From NCBI GenBank assembly GCA_043228905.1, contig JBHGNT010000013.1:15004001-15068000 (forward strand): 64,000 nt of DNA, in the 5' to 3' direction. This DNA is from Azolla caroliniana. Its lineage: Eukaryota > Polypodiophyta. Each line of letters begins with the position of its first letter. Within the stretch, counting starts at the first letter, position 1. This document shows, piece by piece, positions 55,249 through 64,000 of the stretch. A program made the position numbers and the translations under genes. A model generated the notes under the pieces. That model had not been told where the DNA came from. It saw only the letters and a program-made list of their open reading frames with translations, and made no database searches.

Positions 55249-58230
55249 ATGCTACTCTTAGAGCAACAGTTTGCGTTTCAGTCAGAATGGACATCTGATC
55301 TGATGTCTATAGGTAACTATGTAAATGTCACATTAAGCTGCAAAAAGAAGAAGGATCTATTATATGCAAACTATGTGCACACCAAAATCTCTGAATTCGG
55401 TCTTGATGCTCACATGGTAGTGGGAAACTTCATTGTTCCGATGTTTGTGGAATGTGAGAATGTTTATAAAGCCCAAATGGTCTTCAATAGGCTTGAACAT
55501 AAAAAGGAGCATTCTTGGACATCCCTCATACAAGGGTTTGTTTCATCTAATGAGCCTCAGGAAGCCATCTATCTATTCCAGAAAATGCAGGAAGACCTTG
55601 TAGTCCCGAGTAGGCACACACTCGTAGCTTTGATAAAAGCTAGTTCAAAATTGAGGTGGGTTGATATAGGCCAAGGTTTGAATACAATGGTTGCAATGGG
55701 AAACTATGAAAATGATATCTTCATTGGAAATGCATTAATAGATATGTATGCGAAGTGTGGTCTCCTCACAGATGCAAAAGACATTTTCTTCGAGATGAAT
55801 GAAGTGAATGTGGTCACATGGACTGTCATGGTTGCAGCATATGCAGAAAATGGACACTATGAACAAGCCATAGATTGCTTACAACTTATGGAGCATAATG
55901 GTGTGCATGCAAATTCAGTTACCGTACTCAGCTGCTTGAAAGTGTGTTGCACTGAAGGATCCATAGCTTTGGGCAGGAAGTTGCATTTACAAACCATACT
56001 AGAAGGGTTTGAGATGGACATGTGTATTGGCAATTCTTTAGTGAACATGTATGCTAAATGTGGTCATCTTTTTGATGCATGTGAAGTTTTTGAAGAACTT
56101 CCGGTGCATGATGTAGTGTCGTGGACGACTCTTGTCACAGGTTATGCTGAGCATGGATTTTATAATGAAGCTCTTGATTGTTTTGCTCAAATTGAAATGA
56201 AAGGCCTCCATCCAAATGCTGTCACGTTTTCCTGTGGGCTGAGAGCTTGTGCCAGCTTAGGATTGTTAGACAAGGGCAAAGAAATGCACACAAAAATCAT
56301 AGAACAAGGAATACACGATTTTCTTGTAGAGAACACATTGATGGATATGTATGCTAAATGTGGAGCACTTGATGAGGCCAGAGAGATCTTCAATGAAATG
56401 TCTGGTCATGATGTTATCTCATGGAATACACTTATTGGGGGCTATGCTGAAAATGGTTTTATTGAAGATGCCCTTGCCCTTTTGTCACAAATGAGAGTAG
56501 AAGGCATGTCTCCTAATGATGCTACATTTTCTTGCATTCTAAAAGGTTGCATTAGTGTAGACGACTTAGAGGTAGGGCTGAACATGCATGGTGAAATTAT
56601 CAAAGCAGGATTTGAAACTGATTCATTTGTATGTAATACTTTAGTAAATATGTATGGAAAATGTTGCCAGCTTGAAGAAGCTCGTGCAGTTTTCTCTGAG
56701 GTCCCTGTGAAGAATATTTTTTACTGGACTACTCTGATTACAAGTTCTGTAGAACTAGGCTTGGTCGAGGACGCATTAGAATATCTTGTACAAATGAGAG
56801 TAGAAGGGATGTCACCAAATGCTGTGACACTAATAAGCATCTTAAAAGCTTATAGCATCTTACAAGATGTTGAGAGGGGACAAGAAATGCATATGAAGAT
56901 TGTGAAAATAGGGATTGAGGGTGATCCTTTGATTGGAAATACGTTGATTGATATGTATGCAAAGTGTGCATTGATGGAAGATGGTGAGAATGTGTTCAGT
57001 AACTTGACTGTTCATGACGTGATCTTATGGAACACAGTTCTTTCAGGATACATTGAACATGGGCACAGTGAGAAAGTGTTGAGTTTGATAGAAAAAATGC
57101 AGTCATATAACATTTCTCCTGATGAAATCACATTTATATATGGCCTTTCAGTTTGTGCTGACTTAAATATGATTGTGAAGGGACAAGAACTACATGCTGA
57201 AATTGCTAAAAGAGGATACCAAAGGGAATCTTCTATTTCCAGCTATCTAATAAATATGTATGCCACTTGTGGTCTGCTTGCAGAAGCACAAAATCTGTTT
57301 GAAAAATTACCATTGCACAATGATATGTCCTGGAATGCATTGATTATTGGATATGCTAAACAAGGGCATATAGATGAGGCAGTGCACTGTTTTAAAAGTA
57401 TGGAAATGGATGGATTCTCCCCTGCTGCGATCTCATGGAATGTTCTACTTGAATGTTACACTGCTCAAGGAAAAGGTGAGAAAGCCCTTGAACTGTATGT
57501 GCGGATGCAGAACCAAGGTCTTTGGCCAGATAGTGTGACTTTCTTGTGTATATTGAAGGCATGTAGCAACATGGCTTACTTGGAGATAGGGAAACGGATA
57601 CATGCACAAATTCCTGCCGTAAGCATGAATAAATCATCAATTACAACTGCCCTCATTGACATGTATGGAAAGTGTGGAAGTATGAAAGATGCTCAATATG
57701 TATTTGATGAATCACCAACGGTAGTGGGCATTCATGTGTGGACTGCGTTAATTTCAGGATACACTCGACAAGGAGAGGGAACATATGCATTTTTATTGCT
57801 CGATCAAATGATGAAGGAAGGTATACAACCAGATGAAGTTGCTTTTGTTATTGCACTCACTGCATGTAGTCAAGTAGGCCTTGTCCATTGGGGAATTAAG
57901 TGTTTTGGATATATGACGGAAGTTTGTGGTATTGCTCCGACCATTGAACACTATAGTTGCATGGTAGATCTACTTGGACGTGCTGGTCAGGTAGAGTCAG
58001 CAATATGTTTGCTTGGTAAATTACCTTACAGAGCTGATAGTGTGGCATGGAGTACAGTATTGGCTGCTTGCTGTGTTTGGGGCAATTTTGAGGCTGGTAG
58101 ACATGCCTTTGATTGTGCAGAAGAATTGACTGAAAACGAAGATGGGATGTACATCACAATGTCCAACATCTATGCTAATGCTCGTCTATGGAATGAAGCA
58201 AATGACATCATGGCAATGAGACAGAAATGA
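55249..58230 (+). CDS. PLS-class pentatricopeptide repeat protein, single coding exon
   Basis: A sequence-specific RNA-binding protein of the PPR family, probably for organelle RNA processing or editing. There are 993 residues from the first in-frame ATG at 55249. It contains eight to nine PLS triplets of about 100 residues, recognisable by GNALIDMYAKCG (S), VVTWTVMVAAYAENGH (P) and AVTFSCGLRACASLG (L) segments. The C-terminus is an E1-like segment (IEHYSCMVDLLGRAGQVESA, AWSTVLAACCVWGNFEAGR, YITMSNIYANARLWNEA) that stops at MRQK. There is no E+ or DYW deaminase domain. A DYW partner in trans would be needed for editing. The N-terminal targeting peptide is weak. A TTTTTTTCAG acceptor at about 55210 suggests a spliced leader. 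Single-exon PPR genes are typical of land plants. Confidence 0.93.
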   Translation: MLLLEQQFAFQSEWTSDLMSIGNYVNVTLSCKKKKDLLYANYVHTKISEFGLDAHMVVGNFIVPMFVECENVYKAQMVFNRLEHKKEHSWTSLIQGFVSSNEPQEAIYLFQKMQEDLVVPSRHTLVALIKASSKLRWVDIGQGLNTMVAMGNYENDIFIGNALIDMYAKCGLLTDAKDIFFEMNEVNVVTWTVMVAAYAENGHYEQAIDCLQLMEHNGVHANSVTVLSCLKVCCTEGSIALGRKLHLQTILEGFEMDMCIGNSLVNMYAKCGHLFDACEVFEELPVHDVVSWTTLVTGYAEHGFYNEALDCFAQIEMKGLHPNAVTFSCGLRACASLGLLDKGKEMHTKIIEQGIHDFLVENTLMDMYAKCGALDEAREIFNEMSGHDVISWNTLIGGYAENGFIEDALALLSQMRVEGMSPNDATFSCILKGCISVDDLEVGLNMHGEIIKAGFETDSFVCNTLVNMYGKCCQLEEARAVFSEVPVKNIFYWTTLITSSVELGLVEDALEYLVQMRVEGMSPNAVTLISILKAYSILQDVERGQEMHMKIVKIGIEGDPLIGNTLIDMYAKCALMEDGENVFSNLTVHDVILWNTVLSGYIEHGHSEKVLSLIEKMQSYNISPDEITFIYGLSVCADLNMIVKGQELHAEIAKRGYQRESSISSYLINMYATCGLLAEAQNLFEKLPLHNDMSWNALIIGYAKQGHIDEAVHCFKSMEMDGFSPAAISWNVLLECYTAQGKGEKALELYVRMQNQGLWPDSVTFLCILKACSNMAYLEIGKRIHAQIPAVSMNKSSITTALIDMYGKCGSMKDAQYVFDESPTVVGIHVWTALISGYTRQGEGTYAFLLLDQMMKEGIQPDEVAFVIALTACSQVGLVHWGIKCFGYMTEVCGIAPTIEHYSCMVDLLGRAGQVESAICLLGKLPYRADSVAWSTVLAACCVWGNFEAGRHAFDCAEELTENEDGMYITMSNIYANARLWNEANDIMAMRQK

Positions 58231-58529
58231 TATCTAATGCAAAATGTAATAAACTTGATTAAACTCTAGTACAAATGAAGAAACCAAAACCATGCAATGA
58301 TGGCCTCAAACATTTGGGAATACCAAACACAAATCCAATGAATCATTGGAGAACTGCAAGCAAAGCCCAATGTGCAAGGCCATGTGCTGTGAAAGTGATT
58401 GAGTACAACCAACCTTCATGCTCATAACAAGCCAGTCTATCAAATGGACCCAGTTTGCATTACTGAGCATCCTCAAGGAGGACATGTTTGAGTGGAAATA
58501 ACTTCAGAGTGGCCAAACGAATTGCACCA
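58231..58529. other. 3' flank of the PPR gene
   Basis: Probable 3' untranslated region with AATAAA-like AT stretches; no other feature recognised. Confidence 0.4.
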
Positions 58530-58800
58530 GAGAAATATTGCAATGAAGCAAGAAGAATGAAGTGACATATCTCTGGATCAATTCTCTGGATATGAACCTA
58601 TTCCAGTGGCAACAGGATTTCGTCATCTCAAAGGACCCGGCAAGAGAGATTTTGAAAACATTTAGGATGATTGGATGCAAAACAATGCCCACACTAGTGA
58701 AAGTTACCACCCTAAAGTCTTAAAGGGAGATGAAACTTTATGAGGACGTGGTTGGGAATCAGTTGAAACTTTGAAAGACCAAACTTGGTGAACATTGTAG
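58530..58800 (+). pseudogene. Small copia reverse transcriptase remnant
   Basis: One frame reads FVISKDPAREILKTFRMIGC then KTMPTLV, and, after a stop, LYEDVVGNQL. This follows the copia RT thumb pattern (..SQ..YA.EILK.FRM..CK.M.TP...LY...VG). Only about 90 codons survive and both flanks are unrelated. It is a short, old fragment. Confidence 0.5.
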
Positions 58801-61800
58801 GGGCAGATTGGAAGTCTTCAACAAAACCTTGGCAAAATAAGCCAGCCACAAATATGAGAATGATGTGGTATTTTAAGTTTATGCTCAAGGATGGCATTTC
58901 TTTCCGAAACCTTGGTGGCCACAAATATGAGAGTGATATGATATTCGAAGGTTAGGCTCAAGGATTGCATTTCCTTTCAGAACACTACCTCTCAAATTAT
59001 CATTCTCTAAACAATTTTTCTTACATTGGGTTAATGCTTGTCCACAATTGAAAAATGCAATGTAAATAAATAAAGTGGGATCTGATAGTGAACTACACCT
59101 ATATATGCTCTTTTGAGTATTGTACCCACTTTTAATCTCGTACGTCGGAATGCTCCGCCAAAAGCTTGATGAAATTGTTTTCATTGATAAAAACAAACAC
59201 TTATTGCATATTTTTGTGTTTTCATCTTGTTTGAGTCTCCTTGCTGAACATATCTACAAGAGCTTCACTTGATGTCCTAGGCTCATGTTGATGCATTATT
59301 AAACTCCGATACTTTAGATATTCCAAAAAAGCTAGAATGAGAGGAACATGAATTATACAATGATGCACCTACCTTGAGAAGGCATAAGAAGAACCTAAAA
59401 ATAAGAAAACCCAAGAAGAGACATGAAAATAAAAGAACAAATTTGAGGGGTCGAAAGCACAAAAAGAGACAAAAATGTGAAAACCTAAGGAAAGGCAATG
59501 GAGAAAGACCTATTTTTGAGCTTGTAAGTTTTTGGGTATTGTGTTTTTTAACGAGTATGAAATGTTCCATCTATTTACTCTCTCTTTGTACTTTCTACCT
59601 TCACTCTTTCTCTCTAGCCTTGAAAGGTAATATGTCTAAGTACATGCACACATGGTTGTTTATAGGGTGTCTTTGAAGTAGAGATTCTAAGTTGAAGCCA
59701 AAGCAACAATGCATGTTTTCTCTATAAGTTTGATCTAATCATATTTATCCTATTTATGTCCAAACCAAAGTGGAGTGTAACATGTATATTCCTAGGTGCA
59801 ACAAAGAGATATTGCATCACTTGTATGAGACAGGGGAAAGATCGAATCTTCAATCCCTTCCTAGTGTGATCAATTGCTCCATCATTTGTAATGATATAGG
59901 TCATTGTTGCTCTCGTTGCTTCAAAAACCTCCTAGATATTTGGCGTTTGCACATAACTACACATGGTGGTATGCTTGGGAGAGATGTGTGCCGGACACAT
60001 TGTAATCCTGAAGTTTAAAAAACTTTATAATATATTATCTAGAAGAGATGTTTGTAAGATTGATGATATGCGCGATCATTGGATTGTGGCTGAATCACCA
60101 CAATTACCATTTGTTACATCAATAAAAGTGTAGAGTTATTGAGCCAATGTGCAACATGTGAATGCTTGGAAGCAAGTGATATGCATAACTTTCGAAGGCT
60201 TACTTTTGGAATGTACCCAAAAACTAAATTTAAAAAAAATAATTTGATGGATGCAATGAAAATGTGTATAATTATGTTTTATTTTCTCATTTTGGATGGA
60301 ACATATTGAAAAGTAAGTTTTTTATGTGGATTAGGAAGTATGCAATTTACAATGTTTTTTAAAACATTTTTATGGAACATATGAAAAAGTAAGATTATGA
60401 TGTTATGCATAGGCATATCCAATTTATATTGTTCGTTCTCTCATAATAGGCAAAGAATGTGATGCCTATGTTTACGTGGATTTAATCTCTTGATATGTGG
60501 AGATAGTCCAAACCATAACAAGAATCTCCATCCCATTTGAAAGCCAAAGGGAGCGGAAGCTCAAGAGGGGGAACTTTCATCTAACAACTTGTGGTTATCT
60601 ATAACGAGAGTACATTAAACCACTAGACTGACAAAAGAAAAACACATATTTATGTTTCTTGAGTAAGCACGGTAATTCTCAGAGGTATCCTCATAACTAT
60701 GATAGAGAGGTGAAAGAGAGGATTTAAATTCCATTATTCCAAAATGAAACTCGTGAGAATGCCAACATTTTCTAAGAACTATGTCTCTCACACATTTACC
60801 TTGAATTGTCTGTTACATATGTTGGTGTAAATCTTTCAAGAAGCTCTAACCTTCCCCACTTTGAGTGTGAACTCACTTACAATAAGGCCTATAGTTTCCC
60901 TATATGTTTTGCATGGGCGCCATTAAAGTCCAAGCATGCATGTAAACTAGGGTTTCATTTTGAGGCCTTTATGATGGTGCAACTACAATACCAATCCAAT
61001 TTGTCGAGTTAGTTTGATAAACCATTTCACGTTATGAATGGGTCATTCACCTTCTCATAGCTTTCACAATCCAAGCATTTGTGTTTAGGGAGTCAAAACA
61101 GGCTTTATCACAATATAAAGAAGTAAACATACTTCAATGTGACATAACACTTGACATTCATAAGTCGTAGCCTGGTCAACATTTCATCCATATGTAACTT
61201 TTGATTAACACATCATCTTCAAATAAACAAAAAGATCCACATGAAATATGTGATAAGTCGTGCCATCTTGAGTTAAAATCCAAAAAAAATCTTTTACGTG
61301 ATCAAAATAATAGTGAATGCACTTTCCAACATCCATTCCATGCATGACAAAAACAATTGATGGCTATGAGATTTTTTATTTTGCAAGGCACTTATGTGTG
61401 GTATTAGATAAGAAGTTGATATTCTTGATAAGGATGAATGAAAAAGAAATTAAATTAGAACTTACCAAACCATCCGATATTTAGGAGATGGTCATCTAAT
61501 GATTCTTCTTAGACACCTTGAATTTAAGGCCCAACAAGGGTAACCCCTTTGCATTAATCGGAAAAGGAGAGTTTTTCTAAATTACCATCATGAGTGAGCA
61601 AAAGGAATCTTGTGTTGCAAATCGATTCTAATTTATCGGAATGATCATGTACGAGACATGCGTTAATAAATTCTAAATCATTTGTGTGATTACGTTGTAC
61701 ACGGCATTTAGATCAATTGGATGGGCAAAGGGACAAAATTGAAGCATCATGAATCAAACACCAATTACATAGAGGGTGGTCGAGCACAACCACACCAAAG

Positions 61801-62340
61801 AGATTACAAAATTCGAAGATAGCAAAACATACTGGATAATGTATGGCAATTGAGGTCGGGCAACCCAAAAAACACGAGTTGATTGATAGAATGAGGGTCC
61901 AAAGAGACGACTTAAAAATATATGTATGGGGCACCATGCTACTGGATGTCAATGCGGGGGAGGGGGAGTGCACGAAACTTGACGAGACCACGAAGAGAAC
62001 GCAAATGACATACATAAGATGATGGAAGGTGGCATCATCATATCGAATGTCGGTGCGATGGATGGATGGATGGAGAACTCGGGGGGTGGATAAGATGATA
62101 GGTGAACAGGATCAAAGACATTCATGATGGAAACACAAGGTGGTGGATGACGGATGGATCGAACATGGCAGGCGCCAACATGACGAGCAGGCGAGGGAGG
62201 ATCGGGCAGGCAGGTAGGCATGAACGAGATGGGCGGGCGAGCATGAATGAGATGTCCGGGTGGACATTATGCTCTCTCCTCTTGGGGACCCACCCATCCA
62301 CACACCAGACACACCATACAAATTGCTTTTTTTTTTTGTT
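58801..62340. other. Intergenic, AT-rich; no supported gene
   Basis: A Lys/Arg-rich ORF (59374-59676), a GGATGGATGGATGG run near 62060 and a G-rich stretch at 61950-62270 are the only compositional features. No RNA gene, LTR or TIR pair found by eye. Confidence 0.4.
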
Positions 62341-62477
62341 TAGTGTCTGTCTGGTCTAGTCTTGGTCTCTGTTGGTGGGTCTGGTCTGGTCTGGTCTGGT
62401 CTTTTTCTGAATGAATAAATAAGAGAGAAGAAGAAGAAGAAGAAGAAAAAAGAAAAGAAAGCCACGTTGGTTTCGTG

Positions 62478-62509
<32 letters not shown>

Positions 62510-62798
62510 TAGGGTTTGCTTTGCTCTGCGCCAACTCTGCATGCTCTCTCTCTCTCTAGAGCCTCTCTGCGTTTGCCCTGCTTCTTTCTTTATCTGGATT
62601 TTTTGATACGATTTCTTCTCCTCTCTTCTCTTCTCTTCCAAGCTTTTTATCCGATCCTTTCTCTTCCCCTAATTATATTCTTTCCTCCCTTCTCCGCGTT
62701 ATAAACATTAGGGTTTCGATAATCATATCCTTCTCTCCTCTGTTTACGGCCCTATCTATCCTTGTGCTTTTTTGTGTGCTTTCTGTTCGTTGATATAG
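62341..62798 (+). promoter_or_regulatory. Promoter and leader of the TOM1-like gene with microsatellites
   Basis: It holds (GGTCT)n (62380-62402), an AGA/GAA run (62428-62460), a (GACA)n run (62478-62510), CT-rich leader sequence (62541-62700) and AGGGTTT motifs typical of plant leaders. The exact transcription start is not visible. Confidence 0.35.
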
Positions 62799-62990
62799 AT
62801 GATGCAGAAAACGATCATGGCAGGAGGACTTGCATATAGTTCTCCGCTGCATAATAGTATCGAGCTTCAAGATATGGGTAGTGTAGGACTAATTAGCGGT
62901 TCATGGTGGGAGACTAATTCGAGTGCATGGCAAGAAGGTGTGTTTTACACTCTGTGTGGGGCTTACTCTCTCATCGCTGCAGTCACTTTG
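62799..62990 (+). CDS. TOM1/THH1-like multi-pass membrane protein, first coding exon (partial)
   Basis: 64 codons from the ATG at 62799 to a clean donor ACTTTG|GTATGTG at 62990, phase 0. The end of the exon, SWWETNSSAWQEG and VFYTLCGAYSLIAAVTL, fits the conserved start of the TOM1/TOM3/THH1 family (a WW...WQ..F..LC..Y.L pattern entering the first membrane helix). These are tonoplast proteins first known as host factors of tobamovirus replication; the normal role is less clear. No second exon is found before 64000, so the intron is at least 1 kb and the gene continues beyond the window. A second in-frame ATG (62802) follows at once. Confidence 0.6.
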
Positions 62991-64000
62991 GTATGTGATC
63001 GAAATGGCATCTCTTATGATATAATTCCCTGTGTTTCTTCTTGTCTTGATGCCGTCTTGCTTTCTGCCGATGCGCTTATCTCTTGTCTATGGAATTTGAC
63101 TCCTTATTGATATTGTGACATTCTTCATGGATTGTCTTGTTCCTTGCTGTTTTTCTTGATCTACTGGTATTGCACCTTTGTGTTAAATGTTTCGTCTTTG
63201 GAAATCTCGATCGCTTTTTTTATATCATGTCATTAAACTAAAACTCCTTCGCTAGGGTTGAAGATGTAAATATTAGGTTTGGATTGGCCTGTGTATGGCT
63301 ATTGTTAGGGTTGAACGAATGCAGGATTAGTTTAGAGTGGTCTCTAATGGCTATTTGTTAAGAGCTATCTGAAACGGATTTTTAGATTAGTCCCTGTAGC
63401 CATCGAATGATGCATTCTATTTGTTGGATTGATATCTGTGTGACCATTTGTTTTTGCCATTGCCCAGAATCGTGACTTGCCTCTCATATAGGCAATGGCT
63501 AGATATGAAAGACGGGTTTTCCAATCTTAAATATGTCAAAGCCATTTTTTTATTTGACCGATTGGTTGAAAGAAGGAATTTCGGATTGATCTATGCTCTA
63601 GGTTCTTTGAATATTTTGTAACATGCTATGGCCTTTCAGAACTTTTATGCACTTGTTTATGGCAATGATATGTAGCAGGCATAGATATTGTTGTCATTGA
63701 TAGTTATGGTGAATAGTGACCATAGTAATGGCTATTAGAACTTACCAGAGTAAAGGGAAAAACTTGAAATACAGTGTAGTAATTGCCTTTGAAAAAATAA
63801 CAGAAATTCAGGCCTATTTAAGGAAATAAAGAAAAACTGGGGGTTACTTTGGAAATTTCCCAGATTAAAATTATGGCAAATTTGGATATTTTGCATATGT
63901 GGCATATCAGTTTTTTCTATTTCCTGAAGATGTTTTGGTAGATGCATGATTGAAATGCCTTCACGTTGAATCTGTTCTGTTTTGCATTGCCTTAATTTCA
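62991..64000 (+). other. Intron 1 of the TOM1-like gene (open to the right edge)
   Basis: No ORF or acceptor followed by family-like sequence was found. The stretch is T-rich, as usual for plant introns. Confidence 0.4.

Noticed and set aside
59374-59676. 100-codon Lys/Arg-rich ORF
   Set aside because: Low-complexity A-rich sequence; the opposite strand is open over the same bases; no family match.
61949-62641. Overlapping ORFs on both strands upstream of the TOM1-like gene
   Set aside because: They lie in GGATG, GGTCT, GAA and GACA microsatellite sequence and look like promoter or leader DNA.

Overview
The window looks like nuclear DNA of a land plant, probably a fern or another non-seed plant (inference). 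The evidence is GT-AG introns in every host gene, a TALE/BELL homeobox gene with the typical 61-bp homeobox exon, a plastid-type Nudix gene, a long single-exon PLS-type PPR gene, TTTAGGG telomere-type repeats inside an intron, long pyrimidine-rich leaders with many microsatellites, and nested Ty1/copia retrotransposons.

Layout. 1-8 kb: two divergent gene units that look like one mobile element. On the minus strand a TATA box (4463-4470) leads into a gene whose exons I could join by splice signals and phase. It encodes an unrecognised N-terminal protein, then a ParB-like N-terminal domain fused to a beta-class (N4-cytosine/N6-adenine) amino-methyltransferase. On the plus strand (5154-7933) lies a decayed RNase-H-fold transposase-like gene of the DUF7869 type. 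Between them, inside intron 1 of the methyltransferase unit, is an array of ten 25-bp palindromes at an exact 51-bp pitch. This is the most unusual part of the window and the best candidate for an undescribed system. The left end of the element is probably outside the window.

9-26.7 kb: a nest of copia elements. There is a truncated copia fragment (about 9085-9945) and a decayed copia with two LTRs (10726-15185). An outer minus-strand copia (15337-26667, target duplication TAAAT) is split by a young, full-length plus-strand copia (17970-23566, target duplication AAGGG, one open polyprotein). A solo LTR (25589-26310, target duplication GAAAA) sits inside the outer element's right LTR.

26.7-33.1 kb: a LINE-type zinc-binding tail remnant, then more than 5 kb of AT-rich DNA almost without ORFs.

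33.1-64 kb: host genes. These are a BELL homeobox gene (plus, coding 36676-42323, five coding exons, with a leader intron and a uORF), a NUDT14-like ADP-sugar diphosphatase (minus, 45264-49530, eight exons), a non-autonomous hAT transposon (50400-52777, 8-bp target duplication GGTAATAG), a PPR pseudogene fragment (about 53113-53690), a 993-residue PPR protein (55249-58230), a small copia RT remnant near 58.6 kb, and the first coding exon of a TOM1/THH1-like membrane protein (62799-62990) that continues past the right edge.
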